A model generated the notes under the pieces. It made no database searches, had not been told where the DNA came from, and saw only the letters and a list, made by a program, of their open reading frames with translations. A program made the translations under genes and the position numbers. From Flavobacterium sp. (GTDB taxonomy: Bacteria > Bacteroidota > Bacteroidia > Flavobacteriales > Flavobacteriaceae), in the NCBI GenBank assembly GCA_017984035.1, contig JAGOAF010000031.1, positions 1 through 16,779 on the forward strand: a stretch of 16,779 nucleotides of DNA, in the 5' to 3' direction. Of the stretch, positions 1 to 7,736 are shown piece by piece (within the stretch, counting starts at the first letter, position 1; every line of letters begins with the position of its first letter).

Positions 1-22
1 ATTGTCAATGGTCAATGGTTAA
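1..22. repeat. short tandem repeat at the left edge
   Basis: The unit GTCAATG occurs twice in tandem (positions 4-10 and 11-17), just downstream of the fba stop codon. The window edge cuts the stretch, so its full length and any terminator for fba cannot be seen. It may belong to the simple CAATTGT/CAATGGT-type repeats often found between flavobacterial genes; that is inference. Confidence 0.35.
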
Positions 23-1090
23 TTATAGAGTGTTTACATTGTTCAAGTCAGCAAATGCTTGCTCTAATCTTGTGTTGAATGTAACTTCACTTTCGCGAAT
101 CCATTTTCTTGGATCGTAGTATTTTTTATTTGGAACATCAGCACCTTCTGGGTTACCAATTTGCGTTTTCAAATAGTCAATGTTTTTAACCATGTAATCA
201 CGAATTCCTTCAGTGTATGCAAATTGTAAATCAGTATCGATGTTCATCTTAACTACACCATATCCGATAGACTCTCTAATTTCTTCTAAAGTTGAACCAG
301 ATCCACCATGGAAAACAAAATCTACTGGATTTGCTCCTGTGTTGTATTTATTTTGAACGAAATCTTGAGAATTTTTCAAGATTTTTGGAGTTAATTTTAC
401 ATTCCCTGGTTTGTAAACTCCGTGTACGTTTCCAAAAGCAGCTGCAATAGTAAATTTAGGACTTACTTTTGATAATTCTTCGTAAGCGTATGCTACTTCT
501 TCTGGTTGAGTATATAATTTAGAGCTGTCAACATCAGAGTTGTCAACACCGTCTTCTTCACCACCAGTAATTCCTAATTCGATTTCTAATGTCATACCCA
601 TTTTACTCATACGAGCTAGGTATTCTTTACAGATTTCGATATTCTCCTCAATTGGCTCTTCTGACAAGTCAATCATATGAGAAGAAAATAAAGGTTTACC
701 TGTAGCGGCAAAGTGTTTTTCAGAGGCGTCTAATAAACCGTCAATCCAAGGTAATAATTTTTTTGCACAGTGATCTGTGTGTAAAATTACAGTTGCTCCG
801 TAAGCTTCTGCCAATGTATGAATATGAAGGGCTCCTGCAATTCCACCAGCGATTGCTGCTTTTTCACTTGCATTTGATAATCCTTTACCAGCATTAAATT
901 GTGCGCCCCCATTAGAAAATTGAATAATAACAGGCGCATTTAATTTCGCTGCTGTTTCAATAACTCCATTGATTGTGCTTGATCCAGTTACGTTAACTGC
1001 AGGAAGTGCAAAACCTTTTTCTTTTGCATAATTAAAGATCTCTTGTACTTGATCTCCAGTAGCAACTCCTGGTTTGATGTTGTGTGACAT
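23..1090 (-). CDS. fbaA: class II fructose-1,6-bisphosphate aldolase
   Basis: Zinc-dependent aldolase that reversibly cleaves fructose-1,6-bisphosphate to dihydroxyacetone phosphate and glyceraldehyde-3-phosphate in glycolysis and gluconeogenesis; cytoplasmic. The 355 residues match the class IIA length (about 359 in E. coli). Visible signatures are HTDHCAKK (residues 104-111, with catalytic Asp106 and zinc ligand His107), the acidic stretch EIELGITGGEEDG (169-181), zinc ligand His223 in FGNVHGVYKPGN, His261 in HGGSGS, and the substrate-binding NIDTD (283-287). These are offset by a constant three residues from E. coli FbaA, which supports the alignment. The ATG at 1090 is preceded by an A-rich leader ending in TTACA, with A at -3, -6, -12 and -13 and no Shine-Dalgarno. 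The tamL stop lies 57 bp upstream on the same strand, but a separate promoter element sits in that gap. The gene is complete and the call is secure. Confidence 0.97.
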   Translation of the reverse strand: MSHNIKPGVATGDQVQEIFNYAKEKGFALPAVNVTGSSTINGVIETAAKLNAPVIIQFSNGGAQFNAGKGLSNASEKAAIAGGIAGALHIHTLAEAYGATVILHTDHCAKKLLPWIDGLLDASEKHFAATGKPLFSSHMIDLSEEPIEENIEICKEYLARMSKMGMTLEIELGITGGEEDGVDNSDVDSSKLYTQPEEVAYAYEELSKVSPKFTIAAAFGNVHGVYKPGNVKLTPKILKNSQDFVQNKYNTGANPVDFVFHGGSGSTLEEIRESIGYGVVKMNIDTDLQFAYTEGIRDYMVKNIDYLKTQIGNPEGADVPNKKYYDPRKWIRESEVTFNTRLEQAFADLNNVNTL

Positions 1091-1095
1091 TGTAA

Positions 1096-1133
1096 TTGTT
1101 TTTAGTTGTTTTTAGTTTGAGTTCGCAAAAATA
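1096..1133 (-). promoter_or_regulatory. fba promoter -7 element and tandem-repeat leader
   Basis: On the minus strand, TATTTTTG (plus positions 1126-1133) fits the Bacteroidota -7 consensus TAnnTTTG and would start transcription near 1119. No convincing TTG -33 box is seen at the right distance. Between it and the start codon, a 10-bp unit (plus strand TTGTTTTTAG, 1096-1105 and 1106-1115) is repeated exactly in tandem. The mRNA leader therefore carries CTAAAAACAA twice, which suits an A-rich, Shine-Dalgarno-free leader. Confidence 0.45.
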
Positions 1134-1147
1134 AGAATTAATTAGTA

Positions 1148-3703
1148 TTAGAACGGATAATTTATTCCAAAATTTAATACGGACTGCCCGAAATTACAAT
1201 CTTTAAACCATCTTCGGTCTTTATCTTGTGCTGGATTATAGGTTTTAAAACCTAAGTCAAAACGCACCACAAAAAAGTTCAAATCATAACGAAGTCCAAA
1301 TCCAGTTCCAAGTGCAATGTTTTCTAAATCTTTTAGGCCATTGAATGTAGCTTTAGGATCTTCAGTATTGTCAAGTACATTCCAAATATTTCCTGCATCA
1401 GCAAAAAGTGCCCCTTTTAAACTACCTAAAATTTTAAATCGAAATTCTCCACTTAAAGTTAATTTCATATTAGCTTCATTAAAATCATTAGTGCCTCCGG
1501 TGCTTCCTGGGCCCAAACGATAGGGGTCCCAGCCTCTATTGTCATTAGAACCTCCAGAATAGTAACTTCTTGAAAAAGGAATATTATCTGAATTACCAAA
1601 AGGAATGGCGATTCCAAAAAAACTTCGAATAGCGATTACTTTTTCTCTTGATAGGTCCCAATATTTTACAAAATCAAATTCTGTTTTCAGGTATTCAGAA
1701 TATTCTAAATTGAATATTTCATAGCGATCAGAAGTGTTTTTACCCAAATTTGTCGCGTTGGCAAACAAGCTAAGAATAGATCCGGCAGATTCAATTTTAG
1801 TTTTAAAAAGATAGAAATTACTATCGGCTAAGTCTTTTTTTGTAGTAGTCGAATAGCTAAAATTGGTAGCTAGAATAAAATCATTTTCGGTAAGTCTAAA
1901 TTGTCGTTCTGCAATACTTTTTACGGTTGCATAATCAGTTGCTTCAGCTGGAACTGTCGCGGTTAAAATACTATTTATAAATTGATTTGTTCCTTCTTCA
2001 ATGGTTAAATTACCTTCAGTATCATAAAAATTAGCCCCGATTTGATATGCAGGATTTTTAGCTAATGAATTTAGTGCATCATAGGAAGAGGTGTAGACGT
2101 TGTAGTAATTTTTTGGATTTAAATTCCGAACAAATTGTACATTAAACAAGTCAAATCGTGCCGTTTTGTTTGTTTTTGGGGTCCAATTGTAATTGACTGA
2201 TCCCGTAAAATTTTCTTTGTCTAAACCAATATTTTTTTGTGTTGAATAGCCAGTTGTAATCAAAGTAGACGGGATCATACTTTTCGGTATAATTTTCTCA
2301 GTGCCAAAAGGCATTACAATTCTTGGAAAATTTAGTTTCAGATCAACTCCTAGTTCGGAAGCATTAAAAAATACATCATTTGGATTTGCAAAATCTTTAG
2401 AAGAACCAACATTAGCTCTGCCCGAAAATTCTAAAGTTTCAGCTCCATTAAAAACGTTTCTAATAGAAATAGATGGACTAAATCCAATACCAATATTTTG
2501 AATGTTAGAGTGGGTTATATCTATTGACTGCCCAAAGTTATATTTCTTTTTTGGAGTAAGATAAATTTTAGCAATAAGGGATTGTGCTGTACTATCTCTT
2601 TTGTCTTGCTCGTAGATGATGGAAGGATAGTTAAAGATTTTCAAATTACTTAAATACCTACTAGTTAAATTCGTTTTTGTATCTGAAAAATTACCTCCTT
2701 TTGTAATAAAAACGGCATTTGTAATAGCAAAAGGTTTGTATTTGAGTTTGTTTCTACTTACTAATTTAAAATTTTTAAATTCGGTACTGTCAGTTAGTGT
2801 TGCTTTGGCATCGGCAGCATTGTAATCTGTAAAAATTACCACATCACTTATTTTATATAATTTGAAAGGCGCTGTTACTGTTGCATCCTGACTTTGGTAA
2901 CTAAAATCACCTATTTTTAAACGAACACTAGCTTTGTTTTTTTTCTGAATTGTATCAATATCAAAAGTTACATTAGTGGGTTGAAAATCATAGGCGCCAC
3001 TATTTCTAAATAATGTAGCAATTCTGTTTTTTTCATTTTCAAAATCTTCTGTTCTATATTGATTTCCAACTTTGATATAGGAATTGGCTTCCGATGTTTT
3101 ATATAACGAATCTAAAACAACCGTTTTGATTTCAGTTGCAATAGAATCAATAGTATAAGCAGTACCTGGTTCGATATAATAATTTACGCGTCCTTTTTTA
3201 TGGCTTATGGTATCAAAAACAGACCTAGTCTTTACATCAAAATAGCCTTTATTAAAATAAAAATACTTTAAACGTAAAACGGACTTGTCCGTTTTAATAG
3301 GGTCATATACTACTGGAGGTTCGCCAATTTTTTTAAATAATTTATGGATTCCATGAAACCACAACGGGCTGTCTAATTGGTCTTCTTGTTTGACAGATAG
3401 CCACTTTGACATGCGCTTATATTTTTCCGGATTAGCCGTTAACTTTGACTGATACGTAGAGTCTGAAACAGGGATTGCCCAATTATTGAAGGTTAAAAAT
3501 AGCGGGATGCCGGCTATTTTACTGTTTGGTTTTTGATACAGCTGATTAAAAGTGCTTTCGTCTGAAATCACTTTGTTATTTTCGAATATTTCATTTGTAG
3601 TCAATAAAAATTTACCTTCCGGAACTCTTTTTACAGCGTTACAAGCGGAAATAAATATTGCAATTAGAATAAATGCTGTTACTTTTGTGAAAATATGTTT
3701 CAA
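1148..3703 (-). CDS. tamL: TamL-type lipidated BamA/TamA-family outer-membrane assembly protein
   Basis: Large Omp85/TamA-like protein (851 aa) of the outer membrane. The N-terminus has a lipoprotein signal: Lys2 and Lys7, a hydrophobic core, and the lipobox ISAC with Cys21 as lipidation site. No acidic cluster follows the Cys, so I see no surface-export signal; a periplasm-facing anchor is expected. The middle (about 50-400) probably holds POTRA-like repeats and the C-terminal half a 16-stranded barrel. The Omp85 loop-6 signature appears as NRGW (722-725; usually VRGF/Y), and the chain ends in an aromatic YPF. The family in Bacteroidota and Chlorobi is known as TamL, which is lipidated and expected to work with TamB; no tamB is in this window. 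The start is TTG (3701-3703): an in-frame TGA lies six codons upstream with no ATG between, and the next ATG lies well past the signal peptide. Its neighbours (SpoU gene, porT, ubiE) match a conserved flavobacterial order as I remember it. Confidence 0.85.
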   Translation of the reverse strand: MKHIFTKVTAFILIAIFISACNAVKRVPEGKFLLTTNEIFENNKVISDESTFNQLYQKPNSKIAGIPLFLTFNNWAIPVSDSTYQSKLTANPEKYKRMSKWLSVKQEDQLDSPLWFHGIHKLFKKIGEPPVVYDPIKTDKSVLRLKYFYFNKGYFDVKTRSVFDTISHKKGRVNYYIEPGTAYTIDSIATEIKTVVLDSLYKTSEANSYIKVGNQYRTEDFENEKNRIATLFRNSGAYDFQPTNVTFDIDTIQKKNKASVRLKIGDFSYQSQDATVTAPFKLYKISDVVIFTDYNAADAKATLTDSTEFKNFKLVSRNKLKYKPFAITNAVFITKGGNFSDTKTNLTSRYLSNLKIFNYPSIIYEQDKRDSTAQSLIAKIYLTPKKKYNFGQSIDITHSNIQNIGIGFSPSISIRNVFNGAETLEFSGRANVGSSKDFANPNDVFFNASELGVDLKLNFPRIVMPFGTEKIIPKSMIPSTLITTGYSTQKNIGLDKENFTGSVNYNWTPKTNKTARFDLFNVQFVRNLNPKNYYNVYTSSYDALNSLAKNPAYQIGANFYDTEGNLTIEEGTNQFINSILTATVPAEATDYATVKSIAERQFRLTENDFILATNFSYSTTTKKDLADSNFYLFKTKIESAGSILSLFANATNLGKNTSDRYEIFNLEYSEYLKTEFDFVKYWDLSREKVIAIRSFFGIAIPFGNSDNIPFSRSYYSGGSNDNRGWDPYRLGPGSTGGTNDFNEANMKLTLSGEFRFKILGSLKGALFADAGNIWNVLDNTEDPKATFNGLKDLENIALGTGFGLRYDLNFFVVRFDLGFKTYNPAQDKDRRWFKDCNFGQSVLNFGINYPF
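3658..3687 (+). promoter_or_regulatory. promoter of the SpoU/TrmH methyltransferase gene
   Basis: TTG at 3658-3660, a 19-bp spacer and TACTTTTG at 3680-3687 fit the Bacteroidota TTG-N19-TAnnTTTG promoter exactly. Transcription should start near 3694, giving a leader of about 46 nt. The promoter lies within the antisense signal-peptide region of tamL. Confidence 0.65.
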
Positions 3704-3722
3704 CTGTTCTAAAATTTTAATT

Positions 3723-3730
3723 CAAAAGTA
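3723..3730 (-). promoter_or_regulatory. tamL promoter -7 element
   Basis: Minus-strand TACTTTTG matches TAnnTTTG and predicts a start near 3716, only about a dozen nucleotides before the TTG start codon. A possible -33 TTG (plus strand CAA at 3755-3757) is 24 bp away, longer than the usual spacing and inside the first codons of the SpoU gene. Confidence 0.4.
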
Positions 3731-3739
3731 CATTTTTTT

Positions 3740-4471
3740 ATGGTTAGTAAAAACCAAATAAAGCTTATATCCAGTTTGCATCAAAAAAAACAGCGTCAAT
3801 TGCATCAATTGTTTATTGCTGAGGGAATCAAAGGAATTCAAGAATTGCTTGATGCGCATTTTGAATTGGATCATTTATATACTACCGAATCAGATTTTGA
3901 AAAAGTTGCTCCTGCAAAGAAGACTTTGGTTACAACTGCTGATTTAAAAAAAATCAGTGCTTTAGCAACACCAAATACCTGTTTGGCAGTATTTAAAATA
4001 CCTGCTGAAAAAAAAATTAACACATCAGGATTAATCGTTGCCCTAGATGCTATTCGCGATCCGGGTAATTTAGGGACAATTTTGAGGTTATGTGATTGGT
4101 TTGGAATCCAACAATTAATTTGCTCCAGAGAAACCGTTGATTTATATAACCCTAAAGTGGTTCAAGCTACAATGGGATCTATTGCTAGGGTAAATGTGAG
4201 TTATGTTGATTTGAACGACTTTATTACCAATAGTAAATTGCCTGTTTTTGGAACATTTATGGAAGGCGAGATCATTTATACCGCTAATTTGCCTCAAGAA
4301 GGAATTATAGTTATGGGAAATGAAGCCAATGGAATCTCTATGGAATTACAGGGTATCATTAAAAACAGATTGACAATTCCTCGTTTTGGATCACTTCAAA
4401 AAACAGAGAGTTTAAATGTTGCTGCCGCAACAGCAATTGTTTTAAGTGAATTTAAAAGAGCTACACTATAG
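3740..4471 (+). CDS. SpoU/TrmH-family RNA 2'-O-ribose methyltransferase
   Basis: S-adenosylmethionine-dependent RNA ribose methyltransferase of the SPOUT (trefoil-knot) superfamily, 243 aa. The N-terminal part (about 1-90) resembles the SpoU substrate-binding domain, with a basic start (HQKKQRQLHQLFIAEGIKGI, residues 14-33). The three catalytic motifs are clear: motif 1 ALDAIRDPGNLGTILRLCDW (101-120, with the invariant Asn110), motif 2 VMGNEANGIS (191-200), and motif 3 IPRFG followed by ESLNVAAATAIVLSEF (213-238). These form the cofactor knot. The family covers TrmH, RlmB and several rRNA-modifying enzymes; sequence alone does not reveal the target nucleotide, so I give no symbol. It diverges from tamL and ends 7 bp from the end of the convergent porT. 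Confidence 0.93.
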   Translation: MVSKNQIKLISSLHQKKQRQLHQLFIAEGIKGIQELLDAHFELDHLYTTESDFEKVAPAKKTLVTTADLKKISALATPNTCLAVFKIPAEKKINTSGLIVALDAIRDPGNLGTILRLCDWFGIQQLICSRETVDLYNPKVVQATMGSIARVNVSYVDLNDFITNSKLPVFGTFMEGEIIYTANLPQEGIIVMGNEANGISMELQGIIKNRLTIPRFGSLQKTESLNVAAATAIVLSEFKRATL

Positions 4472-4478
4472 TAAAATA

Positions 4479-5213
4479 TTAGTGAAAAGTAAAGTTAATG
4501 AATAATCCACGGGTTTTCATCGATTCCACACTTCCAGTCCACGGGCTGGGTCCATTTGTAACTTGGTCTCTAATTAATTCATCTTTGAGTCCAAAAACAC
4601 CTCTTACAGATGGAGAGAATATAAAGTATTCTGAAAAAACATCAATACCAAATCCCAATTCATAGTTAGGGCTCCATGCTTTTACTCTAAATCGTTGTTC
4701 AAAATTATCGTCTGGAGATTTTGCATTACTTGATAAATTCAAGGTAGTGGAAAAGCCTCCAAGCAAGTATGGGCGAATATTCCCGGTTCTCAAAGCAGAA
4801 AATTTTAACAATAATGGAAGATGAATGTAAGTACTATTTACTTCTCTAATTTTATCAGAAGGTTTTACAGCCAATGGATAATCTGCAAAAAGGTTTTCGG
4901 AATAACTTAAAATTCTTTTGGTATAGTATAATCCAGGTTCAAATCGTAGGTTAATATACTCCTGCAATCGAAGATCAGCCACTAGACCAACATTAAAACC
5001 GGTTGTTTTTTTAACTTGAATATCATCTACAGTTGTAGAATAATCAAACTTAAAATCATATGAGTTCAGGCCTAAAAAAAAACCAAAATATACGGGTTGT
5101 TGTTGCCAAGTTTCTAGATGCCTAACTGGATTTTTGCTAAAAATACTCTCTCTGAATTGAGCTTGTATACCCATTGAGTATACTAGTAGTAATAAAGAGA
5201 TAAGCTGTTTCAT
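4479..5213 (-). CDS. porT: PorT-family outer-membrane protein (type IX secretion / gliding; SprT in Flavobacterium)
   Basis: Outer-membrane barrel needed for the type IX secretion system in Porphyromonas (PorT) and for secretion and gliding in flavobacteria (SprT). The start at 5213 gives 244 aa with a typical signal peptide (MKQLISLLLLVYSMGIQAQ, residues 1-19, cleavage after AQA-type residues). The frame stays open 13 codons further upstream, but that extension lies inside the end of ubiE and would bury the signal peptide. The mature part has the amphipathic strands of a small outer-membrane barrel, for example VYFGFFLGLNSYDFKFDYS and the C-terminal GLFINFTFH ending in an aromatic strand. 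The ubiE stop is one base away, so the two are surely co-transcribed. The ubiE-porT pairing is common in Bacteroidota and supports the assignment. No other type IX component is in the window. Confidence 0.88.
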   Translation of the reverse strand: MKQLISLLLLVYSMGIQAQFRESIFSKNPVRHLETWQQQPVYFGFFLGLNSYDFKFDYSTTVDDIQVKKTTGFNVGLVADLRLQEYINLRFEPGLYYTKRILSYSENLFADYPLAVKPSDKIREVNSTYIHLPLLLKFSALRTGNIRPYLLGGFSTTLNLSSNAKSPDDNFEQRFRVKAWSPNYELGFGIDVFSEYFIFSPSVRGVFGLKDELIRDQVTNGPSPWTGSVESMKTRGLFINFTFH

Positions 5214-5214
5214 A

Positions 5215-5946
5215 TTATTTTTTTGATGCCGAGTAAATGGTAGCAACCCCAAAAGTTTGCGGTAAAGCTACAACATCTATAAACCCAATTTCGCGTAAAA
5301 TATTGTTTAACTTTTCGCCAAAAGGGAAAGCGGCTGCTGATTCTGATAAATAACCATAGGCAACATTGTCCTTGGAAAATAATTTTCCAATTAGTGGTAG
5401 GATGTATTTGCTATACAATTGATAGCCTTGTTTATATGGTGTTTTTTCTGGTACAGAAGTCTCTAGAATTACAAATCTACCGTTAGGTTTCAATACGCGT
5501 AAAATTTCAGTCAATCCTTTTTCTAAATTTTCAAAATTACGGACTCCAAAAGCTACAGTTATTGCGTCAAAATAACCATCTTCAAAAGGCATGTTTTCAG
5601 AATCTCCAAGAACCATTTCGATCGTTTTGGTTAAGTTTTTAGCTGCAATTTTTTGGACACCCACTTCTAACATACCAGCTGAAATGTCGAGTCCAATGAT
5701 TTTTTCGGCTTTAGTTTGTGCCATCAAAATAGCCAAATCGCCAGTTCCAGTGGCTATATCTAATATAGTTGTAGGATTAGATTCTTCAATTAATTTCAAT
5801 ACCTTTTTACGCCATTTCACATCTATTCCAAAAGAAATCACACGGTTAAGATTGTCGTAATTTCCTGAAATAGTGTCAAACATTTGAGCCACTTGCTCTT
5901 TTTTACTTAATGAAGAATCTTTGTATGGGGTGATTTTATTAGCCAT
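5215..5946 (-). CDS. ubiE: demethylmenaquinone methyltransferase (UbiE/MenG)
   Basis: S-adenosylmethionine-dependent C-methyltransferase, 243 aa, cytoplasmic. Flavobacteria use menaquinone only, so its role is the final ring methylation of demethylmenaquinone (MenG activity). The family signature near the N-terminus is [19 protein letters not shown] (residues 30-48). Motif I for cofactor binding is [10 protein letters not shown] (63-72), the acidic post-motif II residue is in GLDIS (85-89), then come GDSENMPF (114-121), VAFGVRN (131-137) and [12 protein letters not shown] (151-162). The start at 5946 has A at -3, -6 and -13, fitting the flavobacterial initiation context. It is immediately followed by porT and forms a two-gene operon with it. 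Confidence 0.95.
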   Translation of the reverse strand: MANKITPYKDSSLSKKEQVAQMFDTISGNYDNLNRVISFGIDVKWRKKVLKLIEESNPTTILDIATGTGDLAILMAQTKAEKIIGLDISAGMLEVGVQKIAAKNLTKTIEMVLGDSENMPFEDGYFDAITVAFGVRNFENLEKGLTEILRVLKPNGRFVILETSVPEKTPYKQGYQLYSKYILPLIGKLFSKDNVAYGYLSESAAAFPFGEKLNNILREIGFIDVVALPQTFGVATIYSASKK

Positions 5947-5960
5947 TGTATTAGTTTGTG

Positions 5961-5968
5961 CAAATATA
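5961..5968 (-). promoter_or_regulatory. ubiE-porT promoter -7 element
   Basis: Minus-strand TATATTTG matches TAnnTTTG, 15 bp before the start codon. A -33 TTG at the expected distance is not obvious. The predicted leader is very short, about 8 nt. Confidence 0.4.
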
Positions 5969-6062
5969 AGTAAACTCTTGGAACTAAAATGTTGTGGGAA
6001 GGCTCAATCTATATACACGTTGAAAAACTTTAAAAATCACTAAAAGTGGGTATTGTAGCGCG

Positions 6063-6078
6063 TTGATTAATTAACCAA
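6063..6078. promoter_or_regulatory. imperfect palindrome, possible operator
   Basis: TTGATTAATTAACCAA is a 16-bp palindrome with one mismatched pair. It lies more than 100 bp upstream of ubiE. Such AT-rich palindromes also arise by chance, so a regulator-binding role is only a suggestion. Confidence 0.2.
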
Positions 6079-6322
6079 TTTTACCTCAAGAAATTATATT
6101 TTTTTTTCAATGTATAATTGGGAGTTAATGAATGAAAATCAATTAGTTGGTTTTGCGCATCCAATTATATTTCGTCTTTTGGTCTTGTTTTATAACTTTT
6201 ATGAGTTATTTAATAAAGCGCAAAACACGTTCTTAAGAATTAATTTGTTTTTGGAAACTTTAAATTTATTCGTTTGTACTGCCTTCGTGGTATTTGGTAG
6301 TGCAATAAAAAGGCAAAAAGAC

Positions 6323-6348
6323 ATTTCATTCTCCCAATGCATTGAAAT
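6323..6348 (-). terminator. weak candidate terminator after folA
   Basis: ATTTCA (6323-6328) and TGAAAT (6343-6348) can pair around a 14-nt loop just after the folA stop. On the minus strand a T-rich run follows at a short distance. The stem is short and AT-rich, so this is tentative. Confidence 0.25.
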
Positions 6349-6354
6349 ACTTCC

Positions 6355-6837
6355 TTATTTTTTTAAATAAGTTTCATAAGTGTAATCGTAAAGATGTTTT
6401 TCGTCTTTAGAGTTATATTCAGATCGCACCAACTTCCATTCATTTTTGTTGATTTCAGGAAAAAAAGCATCAGCATCAAATTGACCATGAACTTTCGTGA
6501 TTTCAATTTTATCCGAAAAAACGAGCGACTGTTTGTAAATTTCGCCACCCCCAATAACAAAAACCACTTCGTTTTGAGGACATATTTTTATTGCCTCTTC
6601 AATACTATGGGCTACTATACAACCTTCAGGTTGGTAATCCAATTGTCTTGTAATTACAACATGTGTTCTATTGGGTAATGGTTTTGGAAAACTTTCAAAT
6701 GTTTTTCGTCCCATAATAATGTAATGACCTGAAGTTAATTCTTTGAATCTTTTAAAATCATTGGGTAAATGCCAAACCAATTCATTGTCTTTTCCTAAGG
6801 CATTGTTTTCGGCAACAGCAGCAATCATTACAATCAT
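6355..6837 (-). CDS. folA: dihydrofolate reductase
   Basis: NADPH-dependent reduction of 7,8-dihydrofolate to tetrahydrofolate, regenerating the cofactor oxidised by thymidylate synthase; cytoplasmic. The 160 residues match the bacterial chromosomal family (about 159). Visible signatures are IAAVAENNALGKDNELVWHL (residues 5-24, with the Met20-loop Trp22), the catalytic acid Asp27 in LPNDFKRFKELT, the cofactor-binding MGRKTFESFPKPLPNR (42-57) and IGGGEIY (95-101). Translation could begin at Met1 or at Met4 (6828); Met1 is kept. The gene follows thyA after 35 bp, the usual folate-dTMP pairing, and is probably co-transcribed with it. Nothing marks it as an acquired trimethoprim-resistance allele. 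Confidence 0.96.
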   Translation of the reverse strand: MIVMIAAVAENNALGKDNELVWHLPNDFKRFKELTSGHYIIMGRKTFESFPKPLPNRTHVVITRQLDYQPEGCIVAHSIEEAIKICPQNEVVFVIGGGEIYKQSLVFSDKIEITKVHGQFDADAFFPEINKNEWKLVRSEYNSKDEKHLYDYTYETYLKK

Positions 6838-6872
6838 AAATGGAGTCTTAAAGTATTTTTGATGGTGAAATT

Positions 6873-7697
6873 TTATACCGCAACACTTCCTCTAATAAGC
6901 GGGTGAGGATCATAACCTTCTAATGTAAAATCATCAAAATCAAAATCAAATATGTTTTTGATAGCTGGATTTAAAATCATTTTTGGCAATGGTCTGGTTT
7001 CTCTTGAGAGTTGCAATTCTATTTGTTCAAAATGATTGTTATAAATATGGGCATCACCAAAAGTATGGATAAACTCTCCAACGCCTAAATCACATACTTG
7101 TGCAATCATCATAGTGAGTAACGCATAGGAAGCAATATTAAATGGAACCCCTAAAAATATATCGGCTGAACGTTGGTATAGCTGGCACGATAATTTTCCA
7201 TCAGCCACATAAAACTGGAAAAATGCGTGACATGGAGGTAATGCCGCTTTATTGTTTGCAACATTATCTTCAAAAGATTTTTTAGTATCAGGAAGCACAG
7301 ATGGATTCCAAGCAGAGACTAACATACGTCGACTATTTGGATTGGTTTTTAATTCGGTAATTAAATCCGAAATTTGGTCGATTTCTTCGCTATTCCAATT
7401 GCGCCATTGGTGACCATAAACAGGTCCAAGATTACCTTTAGCATCTGCCCATTCGTCCCAAATTTTAACCCCATTTTCTTGTAAATATTTGATATTGGTA
7501 TCTCCTTTTAAAAACCAAAGCAATTCATAAATAATGGACTTAAGATGCAGTTTTTTTGTAGTAACCATTGGAAAACCTTCGTTTAAATCAAAACGCATTT
7601 GATATCCAAATACACTTTTAGTGCCTGTTCCTGTTCGGTCGCCTTTTTGGCAACCATTTTCCATTACATGTTGCACTAAATCTAAATATTGTTTCAT
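6873..7697 (-). CDS. thyA: thymidylate synthase
   Basis: Makes dTMP from dUMP using 5,10-methylenetetrahydrofolate as methyl donor and reductant; releases dihydrofolate, which the adjacent FolA recycles. 274 aa. The phosphate-binding RTGTGT (21-26), [12 protein letters not shown] (121-132), catalytic Cys156 in [25 protein letters not shown] and [14 protein letters not shown] segment (here [13 protein letters not shown]) are all present. Relative to E. coli ThyA (264 aa, catalytic Cys146) there is a ten-residue insertion just before the active site (about 137-150, rich in Lys, Asp and Asn); similar insertions occur in related Bacteroidota enzymes as I remember them. It lies between the amidohydrolase gene (39 bp upstream) and folA (35 bp downstream), all on the minus strand. 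Confidence 0.97.
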   Translation of the reverse strand: MKQYLDLVQHVMENGCQKGDRTGTGTKSVFGYQMRFDLNEGFPMVTTKKLHLKSIIYELLWFLKGDTNIKYLQENGVKIWDEWADAKGNLGPVYGHQWRNWNSEEIDQISDLITELKTNPNSRRMLVSAWNPSVLPDTKKSFEDNVANNKAALPPCHAFFQFYVADGKLSCQLYQRSADIFLGVPFNIASYALLTMMIAQVCDLGVGEFIHTFGDAHIYNNHFEQIELQLSRETRPLPKMILNPAIKNIFDFDFDDFTLEGYDPHPLIRGSVAV

Positions 7698-7736
7698 ATT
7701 GCTTTTTTCTTAATAATGTAAAGTAATGAGTTTGTA

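Larger units (their letters stand above)
5969..6354. other. long intergenic spacer between ubiE and folA
   Basis: Together with the ubiE leader this is the longest gene-free stretch of the window (5947-6354). It lies downstream of folA and upstream of ubiE, both on the minus strand. It holds an imperfect palindrome (6063-6078), a short GC-richer patch (6045-6062), a small hairpin (ATAACT...AGTTAT, 6191-6208) and a weak hairpin near folA. The plus-strand frame at 6110-6370 has a composition typical of random AT-rich DNA, no promoter in front, and runs into folA, so I do not call it a gene. On the minus strand the segment around 6240-6340 begins ACCACGAAGGCA, resembling a common Bacteroidota intergenic repeat; it may be a decayed copy. 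Confidence 0.5.

Noticed and set aside
4479..5213. A type IX secretion gene cluster around porT
   Set aside because: Only porT is present; its neighbours are ubiE and an RNA methyltransferase. The core type IX genes must be elsewhere.
5214..5252. N-terminal extension of PorT into ubiE
   Set aside because: It translates the ubiE end in another frame and would bury the signal peptide; the ATG at 5213 is one base after the ubiE stop.
6110..6370. 86-codon plus-strand open frame in the ubiE-folA spacer
   Set aside because: No promoter box in front, composition of random AT-rich translation (many Phe, Leu, Asn), no recognisable domain, and it overlaps the end of folA on the other strand.
6355..7697. 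folA-thyA as an acquired trimethoprim-resistance cassette
   Set aside because: Normal lengths, intact chromosomal-type motifs, no integron recombination site, no integrase, and the pairing is a common chromosomal arrangement.
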